In this document: positions 57,733 to 64,000 of the stretch, piece by piece
Position numbering within the stretch: the stretch's first letter is position 1
Layout: each line of letters begins with the position of its first letter
Assembly: GCF_958299795.1 (NCBI RefSeq)
Contig: NC_133203.1
Span: 10,890,718 to 10,954,717 of the forward strand
Direction: 5' to 3'
DNA length: 64,000 nucleotides
DNA from: Porites lutea
Lineage: Eukaryota; Cnidaria; Anthozoa; Scleractinia; Poritidae
Made by a program: the position numbers and the translations under genes
The notes under the pieces: generated by a model
Database searches by the model: none
Told to the model about the DNA's origin: nothing
What the model saw: the letters and a program-made list of their open reading frames with translations, nothing else

Positions 57733-59539
57733 CTACTTTTTGGGAGGCTTCTTGACCGTGGGTTTTGATTTCATATCCTTCATTGCTTTCATTAATTTTA
57801 GTTTTTCAAGTTCCTCTTCTCGCCTTATCTCTGCCATGTTCTCAGCAACATCCTGAAGCGGAGAGCTATGCAGGTTTGCGTTGTTATCCACAATCTGATC
57901 TTCCACAAAAGTAGTATCAACGGCTATAGGAAGAAAAAGCAACACTAATTAAACAAAACTAAACGAAATAAATCCGGATTCATTTCATATTTAGAGAAAA
58001 TGCTGTAAAAATTAAGGATAGGGAAGGAGGAATGTGGGCAAAATTATTACAATCCCAACATAAATTCCTCACCAAGTACCTTTTTTTCTAATGTGATCGT
58101 CTGATACCCTAATTACACAGTTTTTGAGGCCAGTTGTAATTGAATCAAATGGTTGTAACTTAATCTTAAGGAAAAATTATTAAACAAAACTCTTACGAAA
58201 AAATCTTGTTCCATGACCGTCAAAGAGCATTGACTCTGGGTAATGATATCCATTCGTGCCAGCCGCATGGTATCCCGGATACTGTGGTGGTAATACTGGA
58301 CGAGGAACAAGTGTTCCTGTTACTGGTTCCTGGTACATGCCATCGTTAGGATCAGCCAAGAAAACTGGTCCTGATACCTGCATATGGGGCCAGTGAGTAT
58401 GATAACCATGTCGTAGGCCAAAAGGTATTATGGGACGATATGCTGGAAGTGGGTAAGAGCTGTGAAATCCCGGATGAGGAAGGTGTGGAAGCGGATGAAA
58501 GAATGGACTGCCAGGAAACGTAGGGAAACCATGATGAAGAGGGCTTGGTACTCCATGAGGACCGACGAATAATTCATTTTCAGCATATGCAGGAGGTAGG
58601 TAGGGTCCTTCTAAGATGGATGTCGTTACCGGGGGAACCGCCACCACTTCTTGTCGTCTATGCAATGTTCCACCATAAGGGTTGAGTGGGTACTTGAATT
58701 CAATAACTTGGTTGCCTAAAGTTAATACAGTGAAGGATGCAAGAGGTAATGTGGTATAAGAATATTTTGCACAGATTGAATTGAGATAAAATACCTTAGA
58801 GATACACTCTTTCAATCAATGGGTCAAGTTCCGGAATATGTGTAATTAATGACCTTTAAACCTTTTAACCTTTGATTGAAATCCTGTAATCCCATGGTGT
58901 AACTATTCCCGCATAAATGACCGCTTCACAGGTCTTCGCACGGTACCACTTAGTTACCAGAATTTTCACATTGAAATTTTAGAAAATTTTCCCGCATTTT
59001 AACTTTCAATTGGATAATCGTGAGAGTAAAAAGAGTTGAGAATGTAAAATACTTATTATCAATGACAAAAGGATCATGAAAAACTTTACACTCGTTAAAG
59101 ATTTATCAAAATTAACATGGGTCTTCGTAAGGTACAACCGTAGCTGCAACAAACCTTAAACCAATTTGTTACTTCGGTACCGTGCATGACGAGTATCATG
59201 TTGATCGGGAAAAAAGATAGGGGGAGAGCTATCATAAGTTAAAGATCTGAAACCTTTCGTTAGTATTTGGGCCCTGATAGCTTCGGAGATAATCCATTTT
59301 TTAGATAACTCCTACAAAATGCCATGATCTTTCCGAAATGACCAGGAAGCTTTGACGAAGGTGGGCGTTTCTTGATTGAGACAAAAGCAAAAAATACTTG
59401 GCAACTCTTTTTGTTGAAAATCTCTGGAAGTATTAAATAGAAAATCTTATGGATACATACCTGTCAATGGACGGAAAAACGCTTCCTTATTACTGACAAC
59501 AACAAAGATTACCAGAACTTTTATTGAAGCCAAATGCAT
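57733..59539 (-). CDS. Secreted His/Pro/Gly/Tyr-rich protein with charged helical tail (gene K)
   Basis: Three exons: complement(59461..59539), complement(58197..58715) and complement(57733..57923). They are joined by phase-1 introns, and the product has 262 residues. Exon 1 is a 26-codon signal peptide (MHLASIKVLVIFVVVSN). Exon 2 is Pro/His/Gly/Tyr-rich (LPHLPHPGFHSSYPLPAY, HGYHTHWPHM). Exon 3 is a charged segment (RREEELEKLKLMKAMKDMK) likely to form a helix, ending KKPPKK. Exon 1 is exactly as long as in gene J, and both genes cut the later boundary after a single C of a Pro codon. Short motifs also align (VVSVLPST with VVAVPPVT; GPETMFFE with YPESMLFD). No enzyme domain. An extracellular matrix role is inferred from composition and secretion. 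Confidence 0.78.
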
Positions 59540-60982
59540 CGTGGAAAACGAAAGTTTTAGATGTCTTATATTTCGTAAAATTAAGAAAACTTAAATACCC
59601 TTTTCCTTACGTACCATCCAAACATCATTGTTTTGATTTAATAGAGGGAGAAAACCAGAATCTTGTTAGCAATTGCGATGTTTGTGCTACTGACACCTGT
59701 AGAAGTTATCAAAATAAGTGGTCATTCCAGCTTAGGCGGGAATAGTGACGAATTAGAACTAGTACGGTCCTGTGAAAGTAATAAGTCAAGTACATTGTCC
59801 GAGCGTTTATAATTACGTTATTTAAACGCAGAGCAAGAAATAGATACATTCTTCCAATTCGGATAAATCTTGATAGCACCATCCCTGTTATGTATTACAT
59901 TTTCTAAACGGCCAATTGTTCTCTAAAATCAGAGATCTTTCACTTAAGAGCCATTGTCAGAGAAAACCGGGCGGTGCCAAAAGATTGGGGTCAGCCGATT
60001 TCCTTTATTTTTTCAGCATTTAAAACCAAGCTGATAAGATTAACTTTGGTGACATTAACAAGATTTTCCGGCTTTTCACTCCCGAGATTGACCACCCCCC
60101 TAGTTTTTGGCCAAGGAAAGCCCTAAAAACCACCAAAAACAATGGCAATTTCTCGGGTCTAAAACAATTTTTCCTTAAAGAATTAGTGCACAGATTTTTT
60201 TCTGAAGCTAAAGTACCTTAAAATAAACGCTTTGGATGCATAAAATCAAATTTTTAGTGTAACGGTAATTTTGTCCAAGGGTTTTAACCCGGGTATGTTG
60301 CGTGACTGTAACAGGACAGCGAATTTCTGCGATTTTCTAAGCCCATTTTCTTGAAAGTGCGGCTGTTTATTTGTTAAATAATTCCATTTTACAATAGTCT
60401 ATACCCTTCTTAGTCAAAAGAAAAAAAGTATTGATTGGTACAAGAAACTCTTTTCACAGGAAGCCTATTTTCGTGAACGTGATTTTGCGGTATTTTGCAT
60501 AAATCATGTAACCTTGCTTTTTGGTAATGGCCTTTAAAGTGTAACTTTAGACGGCTGAAAACTTCATCATCCGTATAAAAAAATAATAATTTGGAAAGGA
60601 TACTGCAATGAAAAGAAATCAACCTTACCTTGGAACAGCAGAAACCGTTGCAGTCCTACACGTATGATACAAATTATAAAGCAGACGTATTAATTAGAAT
60701 TAATTATAAAGAAATGAATGGACGATTTTTAAATTGTCTGTGCGACGAATTTTCAGTCATATAAAGTTTCAGGGGAATATTTTTTACTTGGATTTTGCGG
60801 AAAATTTTTGTTTGCCAAAATATGAAATTAAGAAATTAATTAACGACTTACACGTATAATTGTAGCTGCGTAATTTGAGACCGAGCAACATCTATATGTC
60901 TCGCGCGCCGCTGGGTTATCAGGTTTCATTTACGACTTGACGAAATTTGCGTACTTTCGTTGTACCACACTTGCTTTAAAAT
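59540..60982. other. Intergenic stretch between K and L
   Basis: Genes K and L are divergent here, so both promoters must lie in this stretch. It is AT-rich, with no clear TATA box, repeat ends or coding region. A short plus-strand frame at 59524-59745 overlaps the start of K and was not called. Confidence 0.5.
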
Positions 60983-63900
60983 ATGAACTGTTCGTTCGCT
61001 TCACAAGAGTCACCTTGTAGTTCTTACGGATCTAGTACAAATGTTCTGCCGCTGGATGCTTGTAAAGAAGACATAACACCACACTTACTGGGACTTGGTG
61101 TGAGTAGCAAGCGAGGATGGCGATCCGAAGGAATAGAAATCACTGAGAAGGAGCTCATCTTGAATAGAGCGGGACACTTCGATTTATCTCAAGACAGAGT
61201 AGCAGCCATGACCATCTGTCCTAAACACAGAAGAGACCTGACAGTCGACTGGAGAGGTCGTAAAAGTTCGACATGTTGCTATCCACCGCACAAAGGTCAA
61301 CGCAAGCAAGTCAAGGACTAATGCCGTGTCAATTACGCAATGTCCAAGGAAATCTTTGCTTTACACAATGCTGCTGTCCCAGTTGGGTCCAGTGAGTGTC
61401 TCTTATTACTTTAAAATCCTTTTGTCGATCTTACCTGGTAAATTACGTTTTCCATAAATATCACGAAAGGCTCTAGGCTCTAGGCGTATCGAGTATGACT
61501 ATTGTAGTGAAAGCGCTGGCATCAAGTTGCAAATTTGAAAGCGCCAGTATATCAACAGAAGCGCGGGGGGTGGGGGTAAATTTCCTTGGATGTGCCATAA
61601 ATCAAACAAGGGTGATCCATCCTCGGAGACCCAGGGGCAGTCAGTTGGGTCGGGAGAAAAGGCGCGACGAAAGCACGGACTGACTGCCCCTGGGTCTCCG
61701 AGGATGGGGTGAGCAAGCAAGATACTTTTGTTCAGAACAGAAGCTAGCCTGCGAAGCGCAGACGTATTTCCGGTCGTCGCTTCTCTCCCTCAATAACGGA
61801 AGCGACGACCGGAAATACGTCTGCGCTTCGCAGGCTAAACGGAAGCCTGTTTTGCCACAAAAAGTCTTTCCAAGTGTTGTCGTGACAGAAGCTACAGCGT
61901 GACACGCCTACATGAACAGGAACTTTAAACTACAACTGTAAACGTTTATCAGATTATTTTAGAACAGGAAAATTAATTTAAATAAAAAGTAATCATTCAT
62001 CTCGCGCTATTTTCTTAAAATGTTTTAAGTGCTCGTATTTTTCCACTTTCACTGATGACAAGATTGAAACTCAATGTCTAAATTTTAGCTGTCCCAGAAA
62101 CTATGTATAAAATTCGATTTTGGGGGGTTGAAGTAAGAGTCACATTTTTAATCTTTATCTATTTCATTTGTATTAGCTATTTGTGTAAAGTGTCGCACAG
62201 AGCATTACAGACTACGCCATGTAGAAGACTCTGAAAGAGGAAGGGGCGATCAGCAGGTTGTGTATTTGCTTTCTTTAGTCACGCAATTTAAGCTGGGCAT
62301 CTGAAACACGTAACAACAGGTTTAAATATTTAAAAACCTATCCAAGACTGTAAAAGAAAACAAAAGAAGAACAACCGAAAAACCGTGAAAGAAACGTGGA
62401 TGGGAAAACTCGGAGGGGGGGGGAGGGGCAGGAATTTGGAAAAAAAATATCATTTGCTGGGAAGCTAGGAACTGAGAACGAAAAAGCGATAGATAGCATT
62501 GCCAACGTTAATACCTCTTTTTTCAGTTTGAAAATAGATGGAGTTAGATGGACTGGCTATCCCCACTCTAACGTTTTTTAGCGACCTGCCAGCTTGATGC
62601 AGTCCGACCAGTACCACTCTGCAACGGCCACTTTTTGAGGGGGCGTTGTAGAGAGTGGCCTTTATGGGGGAGGGGGAAGGGTGTAATGTGACACCAAGAT
62701 TTTTATTTTGGAGAGAGGGGAGAACATTTTTACTTCATAAATGCTTGCTCTAACATATTATTACGTAACAAATCTATCAATTAAAAAAAAAACAAATTAT
62801 TATCAAATTATAACAAAATAAAGCGACTAAGGTATAGTGAGTACATAAGTTTTGTATAGATCGCTTTCAGTTGAAACTTCTATTTGTGTAGATATCGTGA
62901 CTAGTAAACTACAATAAAAGAGATGCGGCAAATCGACGTTTGCTGTTTGCCGTGATTCTAAATCTCTCTAATGTAAGGACGAGGAGTAGGCTCTAGTACC
63001 GGGAAAGGTTTGAATGCAATAGAGAGAAGAAGTCGTTACGTCACGTTGCCATGGTAGCAAAATATTTGGATGACAACAAACCGAAAATTCGGTTTCAGGT
63101 TTTAGTCTGTTTGCAACTTTTAGTGGTTTTTACTAGTTAAGGAGTCCTGTAACTCCCTTTTAATTTCTGTGGCTCCATTCTCGGTAACAACGTAACAGAA
63201 AAATTAGGGAAATGTGGTTAATATTCGTTTTATTGCACTGACAGTCTCAAGTGGCTGGTGATGAAGATGTATTTGAACTACCACAGCAGAATGAAGATCA
63301 GGGCGCTCTGGTAACATCTAATGCAGAACAAGAGATGGTTTCATCATCATCACAATCATCCCAACAAAGTATCCCAGAAGAAGAAATCAGTATCTGGTCC
63401 GACGAAGTAGAGGAACAGCAACAGAGAAGGCAGCTTCTGAACAATACCATTAGCAATTTATCTGGAGGAAGAATTTCACCCATTCTGTCAACTTTGAATA
63501 CGTCTTGGGATGATATATCGACAACACAGCAAAAGTACTATCTGCGAAAGGCCAAAGAAAGCATCTGCGCATGCACAGCACTTTCGGTCCTTAGCCCTGG
63601 ACAGGAAGAGGAATTATGGACCACTCTTCGACAGGAAAGATTGGTAAATAAGGATTCTGCTGGTGCCACTAGACGTAGAAGTTTTAATCCGAAATCTGGG
63701 CTAATCGACGTTCTGATCAAGTCATATAACCATGCCGAGTCATGGCAAACAAAACGACAGATACTCTCTCTCTTTGCCAATGATTTTAGCAGGTCCCAGT
63801 TGATGAACATGATACCAACACTTTCAAAGTGGCGAATAGATGAAGCTCGACAGCATGCTACCAAAGTTGGTGAAGGTCTGCCTGTTCCGCAAGAGCCAAT

Positions 63901-64000
63901 TTTCCGTTCCCGAATATCACCCGTTCAAATTGATCATTTTATCGATTACATCGCAAGACCTGAGATGCTGCAGGACGTAGCATTTGGCACAAAAGTGCTT
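60983..64000 (+). CDS. Cnidarian uncharacterized family protein (gene L), in-frame stop in exon 1, 3' end outside window
   Basis: Exons 60983..61391, 62177..62256 and 63245..>64000 join in consistent phases (1, then 0) with GT-AG sites. Exon 1 has MTICPKHRRDLTVDWRGR and CCYPPHKGQRKQ. Exon 2 completes a Cys pair region (ICVKCRTEH), so the Cys/His pattern (CPKH, CCYPPH, CVKC, H) may bind zinc. Exon 3 opens with an acidic Ser/Gln/Glu region, followed by YYLRKAKESICACTAL, LIDVLIKSYNHAESW, LSKWRIDEARQHA and VQIDHFIDYI. I recognise this arrangement from many unnamed cnidarian proteins, from memory only. A TAA at 61319-61321 interrupts exon 1, although family-like sequence (RVNYAMSKEI ... VPVGS) continues to the donor. 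It may be a pseudogene, a recent null allele or a sequence error. Function unknown. Confidence 0.6.
61617..61707. repeat. 91-bp foldback repeat in intron 1 of gene L
   Basis: CCATCCTCGGAGACCCAGGG and its exact inverse form the arms (about 28 bp: CCATCCT...GGGGCAGTCA). The loop is GC-rich. A similar sequence is, from memory, dispersed in coral genomes. Confidence 0.75.
61745..61837. repeat. Perfect 39-bp-arm palindrome in intron 1 of gene L
   Basis: The arms at 61745-61783 and 61799-61837 are exact inverted copies (beginning TAGCCTGCGAAGCGCAGACG), separated by a 15-bp loop. With no mismatch in 39 bp the insertion is young or the arms are being homogenised. It is non-coding and probably a MITE. 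Confidence 0.85.

Noticed and set aside
1-64000. CRISPR arrays, bacterial operons, rRNA genes
   Set aside because: Intron-bearing animal genes and eukaryotic repeats throughout; no spaced identical repeats and no rRNA-like segments seen.

Overview
The window looks like nuclear DNA of an anthozoan cnidarian, most likely a stony coral. The grounds are AT-rich non-coding DNA, intron-bearing genes with GT-AG sites, many short foldback or MITE-like elements of kinds I associate with coral genomes, decayed LINE and Penelope-like reverse transcriptases, and cnidarian-type gene families. I cannot name the species from sequence alone.

Layout. (1) About 1-44.7 kb is an array of seven MFSD6-like major-facilitator membrane proteins. 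In order they are A (-, <1-2662, running off the left edge), C (+, 11745-13412), D (-, 15547-18869), E (-, 25244-27486), F (-, 31170-32762), G (-, 34217-35818) and H (+, 43100-44734). All share the family signatures: an FYxxxFxxxGxxxPYLxxxxKQ first helix, an MFS motif-A-like P-x-x-G-x-x-x-D loop, a variable loop with N-glycosylation sequons, and the D-T-A-T-L-Q ... Y-G-x-Q-R-L-W-G-S block. They diverge strongly in the loop and differ in introns: A has a mid-gene intron, D and E share a different late intron, and C, F, G and H have uninterrupted coding regions. (2) Between A and C lies an unrelated single-exon 1364-codon gene (B). It encodes a membrane-anchored SGNH/GDSL hydrolase behind a very long Lys/Arg/His-rich stalk. 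(3) At 46.5-59.5 kb three minus-strand multi-exon genes (I, J, K) encode secreted proteins. I is an acidic protein ending in a thrombospondin type 1 repeat. J and K are His/Pro/Gly/Tyr-rich with charged tails. Every coding intron in the three is phase 1. (4) At 61-64 kb a plus-strand gene (L) of a cnidarian uncharacterized family begins and leaves the window. Its first exon carries an in-frame stop.

Mobile DNA fills the spaces. There are about a dozen foldback or TIR elements, one of which supplies the last codons and stop of gene C. A nested pair sits at 14.0-15.2 kb. Two elements at 14.2-15.0 and 29.2-30.9 kb share an unusual design: 16-bp inverted ends, 6-bp A/T target duplications, direct subterminal repeats, and in one copy a decayed Penelope-like reverse transcriptase. 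There are LINE fragments at 23.3-24.2, 37.2-40.5 and 50.6-50.8 kb, and an inverted pair of tRNA-like SINE modules at 53.5-53.7 kb.

How the genes may work together is inference. The MFSD6 array looks like a locally expanded orphan-transporter or receptor family. The secreted cluster resembles extracellular or skeletal-matrix proteins. Nothing in the sequence links these two functionally beyond proximity. Splice sites, homologies and repeat assignments were made by eye, without database searches.
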